Of a stretch of DNA of 5,978 nt, positions 1 through 5,959 are shown one piece after another; within the stretch, counting starts at the first letter, position 1; every line of letters begins with the position of its first letter. Source of the DNA: an uncultured Prevotella sp. (lineage in GTDB: Bacteria > Bacteroidota > Bacteroidia > Bacteroidales > Bacteroidaceae); contig CALJCU010000659.1 in NCBI GenBank assembly GCA_938023885.1, positions 1 through 5,978 of the forward strand, in the 5' to 3' direction. Made by a program: the position numbers and the translations under genes. The notes under the pieces were generated by a model, which saw only the letters and a list, made by a program, of their open reading frames with translations, searched no databases and was not told the DNA's origin.

Positions 1-22
1 TAAGACGTAAAGAAACACAGGC

Positions 23-415
23 ATGAATATGGATAGTGCAAATGTTGAGCTACTCATAAAGAAGATTATCCAGTGCATCTATAATGTGCGGGGAGTGCTG
101 CCTTCTGGATTTCTTGAGAAGATATACAAGAATGCGCTATACATCGAGCTCAAAGAGCAAGGGATGCCTGTCGAGACGGAGGTTCCAATCAATGTCGTCT
201 ATAAAAATCACATCGTTGGGAGCTATAAGGCAGATATGATTGTGAACAAAAATATTATCATTGAACTCAAGGCTACCCAACATCTCACGCTGGATAACGA
301 AGTCCAACTCGTCAACTATCTTACTGCATTAAACATCGAGAATGGTCTCCTCGTGAATTTTGGCAGTGATAAAATAGAGATAAAACGAAAATATAAAACG
401 TATCGTAAACTATAA
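23..415 (+). CDS. GxxExxY-family protein (PD-(D/E)xK nuclease-like fold), function unknown
   Basis: This 130-residue protein carries the motif that names the GxxExxY family: G29-F-L-E32-K-I-Y35. It also has the acidic/lysine pattern of PD-(D/E)xK nuclease-like folds: E32 in the first helix, D71 in KADMIV, and E81-L-K83 at the end of the next beta strand. A later QLVNYL segment (residues 95-100) is typical of the family. Members are small, stand-alone and common in Bacteroidetes. No activity has been settled, so nuclease function is an inference from the fold. The gene is complete: an in-frame TAA lies at 8-10, and the start is ATG at 23 (a second ATG at 29 is possible) after a weak CAGG. It is more AT-rich than the genes downstream (about 40-45% GC in the two lines I counted, against 50-65% in pgi), which may reflect acquisition by transfer. 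It is separated from pgi by 195 bp and is probably not in the same operon. Confidence 0.88.
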   Translation: MNMDSANVELLIKKIIQCIYNVRGVLPSGFLEKIYKNALYIELKEQGMPVETEVPINVVYKNHIVGSYKADMIVNKNIIIELKATQHLTLDNEVQLVNYLTALNIENGLLVNFGSDKIEIKRKYKTYRKL

Positions 416-416
416 T

Positions 417-426
417 TTTAATTAAA
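417..426. repeat. AT-only palindrome just after the GxxExxY stop codon
   Basis: TTTAATTAAA is a perfect 10-bp palindrome starting one base after the stop codon. It has no GC stem and no clear U-tract, so it is not a convincing intrinsic terminator. It may only reflect base composition. Confidence 0.3.
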
Positions 427-455
427 TAACAAAAGCAGCGACACACAAAGACATA

Positions 456-477
456 TAAAGCATATTTAAAGCATATT
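456..477. repeat. Tandem direct repeat, two perfect 11-bp copies
   Basis: TAAAGCATATT occurs at 456-466 and again, immediately adjacent, at 467-477 with no mismatch. The repeat length is close to one helical turn, so both copies would face the same side of the DNA, which would suit a paired protein-binding site. That role is inference; replication slippage in AT-rich DNA is the simpler explanation. Confidence 0.6.
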
Positions 478-491
478 CCGCTCATAAAATA

Positions 492-559
492 AAGAAGAAT
501 CCATCTTTTTAAGATAGAGAAGAGTCCGTCTTGATAGAAGAGAAGATTTGTCTTTATAG
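492..559. repeat. Three imperfect 20-26 bp repeats, each with an AAGA-loop-TCTT dyad
   Basis: Three related blocks follow each other upstream of pgi, with dyads at 495-507, 520-532 and 543-554. Each has the form AAGA, a 4-5 nt loop, then TCTT. The second and third blocks share GAGAAGA near the start and GTCTT(G/T)ATAG at the end. The first dyad can extend to a 7-bp stem (492-498 with 504-510, including one G-T pair). Spacing of 25 and 23 bp between dyads suggests degenerate tandem duplication. These could be operator sites for pgi or weak hairpins in the leader; the sequence alone does not decide. Confidence 0.45.
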
Positions 560-597
560 AAAATATGTTCTTTATGTCTTTTTGTCCTCAATGCATG

Positions 598-605
598 TAA
601 TTTTG
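598..605 (+). promoter_or_regulatory. Candidate Bacteroidetes -7 promoter box upstream of pgi
   Basis: TAATTTTG matches the Bacteroides -7 consensus TAnnTTTG exactly. The -33 partner is weak: the nearest TTTG (581-584) is too close. Only 5 nt separate the box from the pgi ATG at 611, so transcription from it would start at or next to the start codon and give a nearly leaderless mRNA. An alternative box with one mismatch, TCTTTTTG at 577-584, would leave a leader of about 20 nt. Confidence 0.35.
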
Positions 606-610
606 TCATT

Positions 611-1963
611 ATGGAAAACATTAAGTTAGACACCAGCAAGGCTGTGGAGTTTCTTGCTGCCGGTACAGTGAAAGGTTATGAGCCGAAGGTGAAGGCCGCT
701 CAGGAAGCTCTTGAGAGCGGCACATGTGAAGGTAGTGATTTCTTGGGCTGGCTCCACCTCCCCACAGAGACCACAGGCGATTTCCTCAATGATGTGGAGG
801 CCTGTGCCGAATTGCTTCGCGCCAAGTGCGACACTGTTGTCGTAGCTGGTATCGGTGGTTCTTATCTCGGTGCGCGCGCCGTCATTGAAGCTCTCGGTAA
901 CTCGTTACAGTGGCTCGTCAACGACGGTTCCAAGGCTCCCAACGTCATCTTCGCAGGCAACAGCATCTCTGAGGATTACTTGTCAGAACTGACCAACTAC
1001 CTCAAGGACAAGAAGTTCGGTGTCATCAACATCTCCAAGAGTGGTACGACAACGGAGACTGCACTCACTTTCCGTCTGCTGAAGAAGCAGTGCGAGGCAC
1101 AGCGCGGCAAGGATGAGGCCAAGGATGTCATCGTTGCCATCACCGACTCCGTGAAGGGGGCTGCCCGTAAGAAAGAGGGTTACAAGACATTCATCATCCC
1201 CGACAACGTAGGCGGTCGTTTCTCAGTGCTCACCCCGGTAGGTCTGCTGCCTATCGCTGTAGCTGGATTCGACATCAAGGCGCTCGTCAGGGGTGCTCAG
1301 GACATGGAGAAGGCTACGGCTGTCGACGTACCTTTCAAGCAGAACATCTCGGCACAATATGCCGCTACACGTCAGGCCCTCTATACGCAGGCCGGCAAGA
1401 AGATTGAGATTCTCGCTGACTTCCAGCCGAAACTCCACTTCATGGCAGAATGGTGGAAGCAGCTCTATGGGGAGAGCGAGGGTAAGGACGGCAAGGGCAT
1501 CTTCCCTGCAGCCTGCGATTTCACAACCGACCTCCACTCCATGGGTCAGTGGATCCAGCAGGGTGAGCGCTCTATCTTCGAGACAGTGCTTTCTGTGGAG
1601 AAGCCCAACAGTAAGCTCCTCTTCCCGCATGATGACGAGAACCTCGACGGCCTCAACTTCCTTGAGGGTAAGCGCGTGGACGAGGTCAACAAGATGGCTG
1701 AGCTCGGCACACGCCTGGCTCACGTTGACGGCGGTGTGCCTAATATCCGTGTCAGTGTGCCCAAGCTCGACGAGTACTACCTCGGTCAGGTCATCTACTT
1801 CTTCGAGAAGGCTTGTGGTATCAGTGGTCTGCTGGAGGGTGTGAACCCGTTCAACCAGCCTGGTGTGGAGGCTTACAAGAAGAACATGTTCGCACTGCTC
1901 GGCAAGCCCGGCTACGAAGATGAGACCATTGCTATCAAGAAGCGTCTCGCTAAGGAGAAATAA
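611..1963 (+). CDS. pgi: Glucose-6-phosphate isomerase
   Basis: This cytoplasmic enzyme interconverts glucose 6-phosphate and fructose 6-phosphate in glycolysis and gluconeogenesis. Both family signatures are present. The first is at residues 198-211 (D-N-V-G-G-R-F-S-V-L-T-P-V-G). The second ends in FNQPGVEAYK at residues 414-423. A SIS-type sugar-phosphate loop, SKSGTTTET, lies at 143-151. Likely catalytic residues are the glutamates of GESEGK (E288/E290), H309 in DLHSMGQ and K423. The length of 450 residues matches the short bacterial form (about 445-450) rather than the 550-residue proteobacterial and eukaryotic form. The start at 611 gives MENIKLD, and translation upstream enters AT-rich non-coding DNA. 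Thirty-nine bases separate its stop from the HAD gene, so co-transcription is plausible. There is no sign of damage. Confidence 0.97.
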   Translation: MENIKLDTSKAVEFLAAGTVKGYEPKVKAAQEALESGTCEGSDFLGWLHLPTETTGDFLNDVEACAELLRAKCDTVVVAGIGGSYLGARAVIEALGNSLQWLVNDGSKAPNVIFAGNSISEDYLSELTNYLKDKKFGVINISKSGTTTETALTFRLLKKQCEAQRGKDEAKDVIVAITDSVKGAARKKEGYKTFIIPDNVGGRFSVLTPVGLLPIAVAGFDIKALVRGAQDMEKATAVDVPFKQNISAQYAATRQALYTQAGKKIEILADFQPKLHFMAEWWKQLYGESEGKDGKGIFPAACDFTTDLHSMGQWIQQGERSIFETVLSVEKPNSKLLFPHDDENLDGLNFLEGKRVDEVNKMAELGTRLAHVDGGVPNIRVSVPKLDEYYLGQVIYFFEKACGISGLLEGVNPFNQPGVEAYKKNMFALLGKPGYEDETIAIKKRLAKEK

Positions 1964-1970
1964 TTTGAAT

Positions 1971-1994
1971 TCAGTGATAGTATTATCAGTGATA
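1971..1994. repeat. Short direct repeat in the pgi-HAD gap
   Basis: TCAGTGATA occurs at 1971-1979 and 1986-1994. The intervening bases also allow a weak 5-bp hairpin, TGATA-GTAT-TATCA (1975-1988). It is AT-rich with no T-tract, so a terminator is unlikely; a small slippage duplication is the simplest reading. Confidence 0.35.
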
Positions 1995-2002
1995 AATAAA
2001 TA

Positions 2003-2731
2003 ATGATGGATATCAAACGAGCCATCAACTCTTATAACACGACCTTTGGGGTGGAGTTCCATCCCAAGGCCGTGCTTTTCGATATGGACGGCGTGCTCTA
2101 CGACTCCATGCCTCGTCATGCCATCGCGTGGCAGAAATCCATGGCACAATTCGGCATTCACATGACGGCGCACGATGTCTATGCCACAGAGGGCGCACGC
2201 GGCTTCGACACCGTGAAGATGCTCGTCAAGCGGCAGAAAGGCACAGACATCTCTGATGAGAAGGCTAAAGCGATGTATGAAGTGAAGAGTAACATCTTCC
2301 ATGCCATGCCTGAGGCTCCTATCTTTGATGGCGTGAAAGAGCTCATGCAGCGCATCACGGATGCAGGACTCTCTGTCAACGTCGTCACCGGAAGTGCTCA
2401 GAAACCGCTCATCGCACGGCTGACTCATGACTTCGGTCAATGGCTCGTTCCCGACCATATCACAACAGCCTATGATGTGGACCGTGGCAAACCCGACCCG
2501 GACCCTTATCTCACCGGACTTCGCAAAGCCGGAGATCTCAGGCCCTGGCAAGGCATCGTCGTAGAGAATGCGCCCTTGGGTATTCATGCAGGGGTGGCAG
2601 CCGGATGCTTCACCATCGCTGTCAACAGCGGGCCGCTCCCCGACAGTGACCTCCTTGTAGAGAAGCCCAACCTCCTCTATCAGAAGATGACGGAGCTGCT
2701 TGGCGACTGGGAGCAGATCATCGGGTCATAA
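2003..2731 (+). CDS. HAD-superfamily hydrolase, beta-phosphoglucomutase/CbbY-like
   Basis: This is a 242-residue haloacid dehalogenase-type phosphohydrolase or phosphomutase with an alpha-helical cap of the class used by beta-phosphoglucomutase and small sugar-phosphate phosphatases. Motif I is DMDGVLYDS with nucleophile D27 and acid/base D29. Motif II is the T129 of VVTGS. Motif III is K163 in GKPDPDPY. Motif IV reads VVENAPLGI, so E188 is followed by N189 where many relatives have an aspartate for Mg2+. The cap spans roughly residues 35-105. A short N-terminal extension of about 20 residues precedes the core. ATG codons at 2003 and 2006 are both possible; I used the first. Its position 39 bp after pgi fits a role on sugar phosphates, but the substrate cannot be read from sequence. 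Other annotations could be a generic HAD-IA phosphatase or phosphonatase-like. Confidence 0.9.
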   Translation: MMDIKRAINSYNTTFGVEFHPKAVLFDMDGVLYDSMPRHAIAWQKSMAQFGIHMTAHDVYATEGARGFDTVKMLVKRQKGTDISDEKAKAMYEVKSNIFHAMPEAPIFDGVKELMQRITDAGLSVNVVTGSAQKPLIARLTHDFGQWLVPDHITTAYDVDRGKPDPDPYLTGLRKAGDLRPWQGIVVENAPLGIHAGVAAGCFTIAVNSGPLPDSDLLVEKPNLLYQKMTELLGDWEQIIGS

Positions 2732-2793
2732 AGGGTATCAGCGCACCGGCTACCGTATCATATATCCAAACCCAACCGAATAAGACACATTAC

Positions 2794-3414
2794 ATGCTCA
2801 GATATATTTTTTCTTTCATATCCGTGCTCATTGCCCTCTGTCCAACATACGCGCAGGAGCAGCAGCAGGAACCACAGCGCAAGAAACTCGTGGTCATTGA
2901 TATCGAGACAAAGGTCCCCATGCGGGGCGTTATCGTCAGTACGAAAGACGGCTACCGTGACACCACCAACTGGCGCGGCGTCTGTTATGTGCCTGCAAAA
3001 TTCGACACACTCACGGTGTTCAGGCACAATTATATCCCAGAGCATGTGCTGGCCAGGGAGCTGAAGGATACCACCTCACTCATTCCCACCGGATCTTCCA
3101 TCGGTGAGGTGACAGTATGGGGAAAGAATGACATCAATCAACAAATTAAAAAAAGTGTCGGCTATAACCCACTGCCAAGTGCGAAAACAGGTATCATAGG
3201 CAGTTTTGACCTTGCCAATATTCTTGACCGCCGCGGACGCCGCGACCGCAAGCATCTGAGAACCGTACGCCATAAGTTCCAGGAAATGGATAATACAGGC
3301 GACCCCATCGTAGACGCTTACAACAAGGCCATGGAAAAGAAACGGCTTGAGGAGGAGGCTAAGGAAGACGGGAAGGGGACCGTTGAGAGAGAGGAAGCAG
3401 ATGAAAAGAAATAA
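2794..3414 (+). CDS. Exported protein with carboxypeptidase-regulatory-like domain, function unknown
   Basis: The 206-residue product begins with a Sec signal peptide: R3, a hydrophobic stretch at 5-15, and a likely signal peptidase I site after PTYA (residue 20). The cysteine at 16 is preceded by leucine, so it does not form a lipobox, and the mature protein should be periplasmic. Residues about 30-110 resemble the beta-sandwich carboxypeptidase-regulatory-like domain of Bacteroidetes: a K-L-V-V-I-D start, a P-M-R-G-V turn, a W-R-G-V-C-Y-V-P strand, and an ending S-I-G-E-V-T-V-W-G like the lead-in to a TonB plug. No receptor barrel follows. A basic RRGRRDRK patch lies at 147-153 and the last 30 residues are a highly charged, probably helical tail. 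I do not recognise the specific family. The stop is 2 nt before mnmA, so the two are very likely co-transcribed. Confidence 0.85.
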   Translation: MLRYIFSFISVLIALCPTYAQEQQQEPQRKKLVVIDIETKVPMRGVIVSTKDGYRDTTNWRGVCYVPAKFDTLTVFRHNYIPEHVLARELKDTTSLIPTGSSIGEVTVWGKNDINQQIKKSVGYNPLPSAKTGIIGSFDLANILDRRGRRDRKHLRTVRHKFQEMDNTGDPIVDAYNKAMEKKRLEEEAKEDGKGTVEREEADEKK

Positions 3415-3416
3415 CG

Positions 3417-4502
3417 ATGATTGATTACGACAAGATAAGAGACAAGCGCATCGCGGTACTGCTCAGTGGCGGCGTCGACTCCTCTGTGGCCGTCTATGAA
3501 CTCGCTTCACGCGACATCCACCCCGACTGTTTCTACATCAAGATAGGCCCCGGGGAGAAGGAGGAATGGGACTGCAACTCGGAGGAGGACCTTGAGATGG
3601 CGGCAGCTGTCGCTGCCAAATACGGCTGTAAACTGCAGGTCGTAGACTGCCATAGGGAATATTGGTCGAGGGTGACAAAGTATACCATGGAGAAGGTGAA
3701 GGCGGGGCTTACTCCCAATCCCGACGTGATGTGCAACCGTCTCATCAAGTTCGGGGCATTCGACGAGAAGATGGGGCACAGCTACGACCTTATAGCCACC
3801 GGTCACTATGCCCAGACCGAATGGATTGACGGACACAAGGGGCTCACGACAAGCCCCGACCCCGTGAAGGATCAGACCGACTTCCTCGCGCAGATCTATC
3901 AGTGGCAACTCAAGAAAGCACTCTTCCCCATCGGTCACTATGTCAAGAACGAGGTGCGTGAGATCGCGGAGCACGAGCATCTTATCAACGCCAAGCGCAA
4001 GGACTCGCAAGGCATCTGCTTCCTGGGCAATATCAATTACGATGAGTATATCCGCCGCTATGCCGGAGAGAAGACAGGCGACGTCATCGAACTGGAGACC
4101 AGCAGGAAGATTGGTGAGCACAGGGGCCACTGGTTCCACACCATCGGCCAGCGCAAGGGTCTCGGGCTCGGCGGAGGTCCGTGGTTCGTCGTGAAGAAAG
4201 ACGCGGAAAAGAACATCCTCTATGTCAGCCATGGCTATGATCCACAGACGGCCTACAAGAGCGACTTCCTCATCCACGGCTTCGACTTTCTCACCGAGGG
4301 CGTCACGTCTCTGCCCGAGCGCGTCACCTTCAAGATCCGCCACACACCAGACTGCCACGAAGCAACGGTAGCAGACCGCGGTGACGGCTCCTACACCATT
4401 CACAGTAAAGAACAGATCCACGGCGTGGCCCCGGGACAGTTCTGTGTCATCTACGATGCAGAGCACCACAAATGCTACGGTTCGGGAGAAATAACATTGT
4501 AA
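3417..4502 (+). CDS. mnmA: tRNA-specific 2-thiouridylase MnmA
   Basis: MnmA uses ATP to adenylate uridine 34 of Lys, Glu and Gln tRNAs and replaces the 2-oxygen with sulfur relayed from a cysteine desulfurase. The PP-loop is SGGVDSS (residues 17-23). The catalytic cysteines are C106 in NPDVMCNR and C201 in SQGICFLG. The TGHYA motif (128-132), KDQTDFL (151-157) and HTIGQRKGLGLGGG (241-254) are all present, followed by the C-terminal beta-barrel ending in GSGEITL. The 361 residues are normal length. Features such as GEKEEWDCNSEEDLE after the first strands and WFVVKKD later resemble the divergent MnmA paralogue I associate with Bacteroidales rather than the E. coli type, which is a recollection-based inference. 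The start ATG follows the upstream stop by 2 nt and the stop is 4 nt before the next gene, which suggests translational coupling. Confidence 0.95.
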   Translation: MIDYDKIRDKRIAVLLSGGVDSSVAVYELASRDIHPDCFYIKIGPGEKEEWDCNSEEDLEMAAAVAAKYGCKLQVVDCHREYWSRVTKYTMEKVKAGLTPNPDVMCNRLIKFGAFDEKMGHSYDLIATGHYAQTEWIDGHKGLTTSPDPVKDQTDFLAQIYQWQLKKALFPIGHYVKNEVREIAEHEHLINAKRKDSQGICFLGNINYDEYIRRYAGEKTGDVIELETSRKIGEHRGHWFHTIGQRKGLGLGGGPWFVVKKDAEKNILYVSHGYDPQTAYKSDFLIHGFDFLTEGVTSLPERVTFKIRHTPDCHEATVADRGDGSYTIHSKEQIHGVAPGQFCVIYDAEHHKCYGSGEITL

Positions 4503-4506
4503 GATC

Positions 4507-5424
4507 ATGGAACAGGAAAAGACCACATTACGTTTAGGTGACTACAACACGCTTACCGTCACACGGCTGGCCCAGCGGGACAATCCCCACTCTGCGGGTG
4601 GCAGGGAGACCTTCGGCATCTTCCTCGACGGCGGGTGCGAGGGCGACATCCTCATGCCGAAGAAGTATGTGCCCGAAGGTGCAAGAGTGGGCGACAAGAT
4701 ACGCTGTTTCGTCTATCTCGACCAGGAGGAGCGGCTTGTTGCCACTACGGAGACCCCGCTCGCTAAAGCAGGCGATTTTGCATACCTCGAGTGCACATGG
4801 GTCAACCAGTACGGTGCATTTCTTAACTGGGGCCTGATGAAAGACCTTTTCTGTCCCTTCCGCGAGCAGAAGAAGAAAATGGAGATGGGCGAGAGCTACA
4901 TTGTCTATATCCACCTCGACGAAGAGAGCTACCGCATCGTCGCGACAGCAAAGATCGACAAGTATCTCCAGTCTGCCCAATCCGCCGGCTTGAAAGAACA
5001 CCAGGAGGTTGACCTGCTGATCTGGCAGAAGACCGACCTGGGCTTCAAGACCATCGTCAACAACAAGTACCAGGGGCTCATCTACCGCGACCAGATCTTT
5101 CAGCAGATCCACACGGGCGACCAACTGAAAGGCTTTGTAGAGAAAGTCCGTCCTGACGGCAGGCTCGACATCATTCTCCAGCCCACCGGACGGCGGCAGA
5201 CGCTCGACTTTGCCGACACCCTCCTACAGTGGATCGAGAGTCACGATGGTTTCTGTCCCTTTGGAGACAAGAGTGCGCCCGACGACATCAAGCGCACGTT
5301 TCAGGTGAGCAAGAAAGTGTTTAAGAAAGCCGTCGGCGACCTCTACAAGCGCCACCTCATCGACATCACCGACGAAGGGTTGCAACTAACTTCCACAACG
5401 GAGCAGCCATCAACGCCTGCATGA
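4507..5424 (+). CDS. CvfB-like S1 RNA-binding protein
   Basis: This 305-residue protein has the layout of the CvfB/YitL family: tandem S1-like beta-barrel segments followed by a winged helix. The first S1-like segment spans about 8-80 (G-D-I-L-M-P-K-K pattern). The second, about 88-150, contains Y-G-A-F-L-N-W-G-L-M-K-D-L, the clearest S1 signature. The third, about 165-225, contains Y-Q-G-L-I-Y and ends GRLDIILQP. The winged helix is at about 232-295 (F-Q-V-S-K-K-V-F-K-K-A-V-G-D-L-Y). Relatives bind RNA and CvfB affects virulence gene expression in Staphylococcus aureus; the role in Bacteroidetes is unknown. It starts 4 nt after mnmA, with no good Shine-Dalgarno, so it is probably translated by coupling. 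Its last 19 codons overlap the converging NUDIX gene by 59 bp. The tail beyond residue 295 (TSTTEQPSTPA) is low-complexity. Confidence 0.9.
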   Translation: MEQEKTTLRLGDYNTLTVTRLAQRDNPHSAGGRETFGIFLDGGCEGDILMPKKYVPEGARVGDKIRCFVYLDQEERLVATTETPLAKAGDFAYLECTWVNQYGAFLNWGLMKDLFCPFREQKKKMEMGESYIVYIHLDEESYRIVATAKIDKYLQSAQSAGLKEHQEVDLLIWQKTDLGFKTIVNNKYQGLIYRDQIFQQIHTGDQLKGFVEKVRPDGRLDIILQPTGRRQTLDFADTLLQWIESHDGFCPFGDKSAPDDIKRTFQVSKKVFKKAVGDLYKRHLIDITDEGLQLTSTTEQPSTPA

Positions 5425-5930
5425 TCTCTCCCCGCTCCAGGATGCCACGCACCTCCTCCGCCGTGAGGAGGTAGACATCCAAATCTTCATTGGCATCGAA
5501 ATGTTGTGCGCCTGCATGTTCCACGCCACGGGCAAGGAATGTGTGGGCGATATTATTATTAGTACCCGGATTCGGACAAAGGTTCATGAACGGTTCCCAT
5601 TCGCCGCCACCGAAGCCCGTCTCCTCCATCAACTCGCGCTTGGCAGCAGCCATTGGTTCTTCCCTTTTCTCGATCACGCCGGCAGGAATCTCCCACTCCA
5701 CGACATCCAGTCCATGGCGGTATTGGCGCTCAAAGAGATACTTCTTTTGTGATGGCAATGACATTGATCCAGTCGGGATACTCCAGTGACCAATAGTCAT
5801 CCTTGATGCGACCATCCGGCAACATCATCTTATCTTTGCGAACCGTCATCCATGGCTCTTTCACAACATATTCTGAAGAGATCGTCTTCCAGTGCATCTC
5901 CTCATCCGAACGCTTCAGTTTTATAGACAT
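5366..5930 (-). pseudogene. NUDIX hydrolase (ADP-ribose pyrophosphatase-like), interrupted by a frameshift
   Basis: Two adjacent minus-strand reading frames make one NUDIX protein. The N-terminal part (5930 down to a TGA at 5730-5732) reads from MSIKLKRSDEE to WINVIAITK. The rest continues one frame over as KKYLFERQYRHG and runs to the stop at 5366-5368. Joined near the A4 run (5745-5748 on the plus strand as TTTT), the product is 187 residues, normal for the family. The Nudix box is intact at joined residues 84-106: G-x5-E-x7-R-E-L-M-E-E-T-G-F. An NPG motif lies downstream as in ADP-ribose pyrophosphatases, so NDP-sugar cleavage is likely but unproven. The start at 5930 has AAGGA 6 nt upstream. 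Removing one A gives I-T-K-K-Y; a loss of 2 or 5 bases is an alternative. It may be a real pseudogene, a sequence error, or (less likely) programmed frameshifting. The first 23 residues of the downstream frame, if started at 5815, are out-of-frame shadow. Confidence 0.85.
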
Positions 5931-5934
5931 AACT

Positions 5935-5959
5935 TATCCTTAATTTGTCTGCAAAATTA
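5935..5959 (-). promoter_or_regulatory. Promoter -7 box and ribosome binding site of the NUDIX gene
   Basis: On the minus strand TAATTTTG (5959 to 5952) matches the Bacteroides -7 consensus TAnnTTTG and is identical to the octamer upstream of pgi. Transcription would begin around 5945-5948, leaving a leader of about 15-20 nt. AAGGA follows 6 nt before the ATG at 5930. A -33 element is not clear: the TTG near the window end is only 12 nt from the box, so the true element may lie outside. Confidence 0.45.

Noticed and set aside
1223..2587. Long minus-strand open frame of 454 codons opposite pgi and the HAD gene
   Set aside because: It lies wholly across two certain plus-strand genes, shows no recognisable domain, and is explained by the codon bias of the GC-rich genes suppressing stops on the opposite strand.
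2732..2793. Possible terminator between the HAD gene and the exported protein gene
   Set aside because: Only a 4-bp GGTA/TACC pairing and a GTATCA direct repeat are visible, with no stable stem or T-tract.
2794..2853. Possible lipoprotein signal in the exported protein
   Set aside because: The only cysteine in the leader (residue 16) follows L-I-A-L, which lacks the small residue required just before a lipobox cysteine. A signal peptidase I site after PTYA fits better.
3232..3244. GC-rich hairpin CGCGG-ACG-CCGCG within the exported protein gene
   Set aside because: It has no T-tract, lies inside coding sequence and is explained by consecutive arginine codons in the RRGRRDRK patch.
3408..4495. 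Shared GAAATAAC sequence before the starts of mnmA (3408-3415) and the CvfB-like gene (4488-4495)
   Set aside because: It overlaps the end of upstream coding sequence in each case, at different distances from the start codon and in different frames, so chance is likely.
3507..4526. Long minus-strand open frame of 339 codons opposite mnmA
   Set aside because: It mirrors mnmA codons, has an odd leucine/valine-rich composition without motifs, and mnmA itself is certain from its catalytic motifs.
4534..5124. Minus-strand open frame opposite the CvfB-like gene
   Set aside because: Same antisense shadow pattern; the plus-strand S1 signatures are clear.
5490..5789. Plus-strand open frames opposite the NUDIX gene
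   Set aside because: The minus strand encodes an intact Nudix box here; the plus-strand products have no domain or start context.
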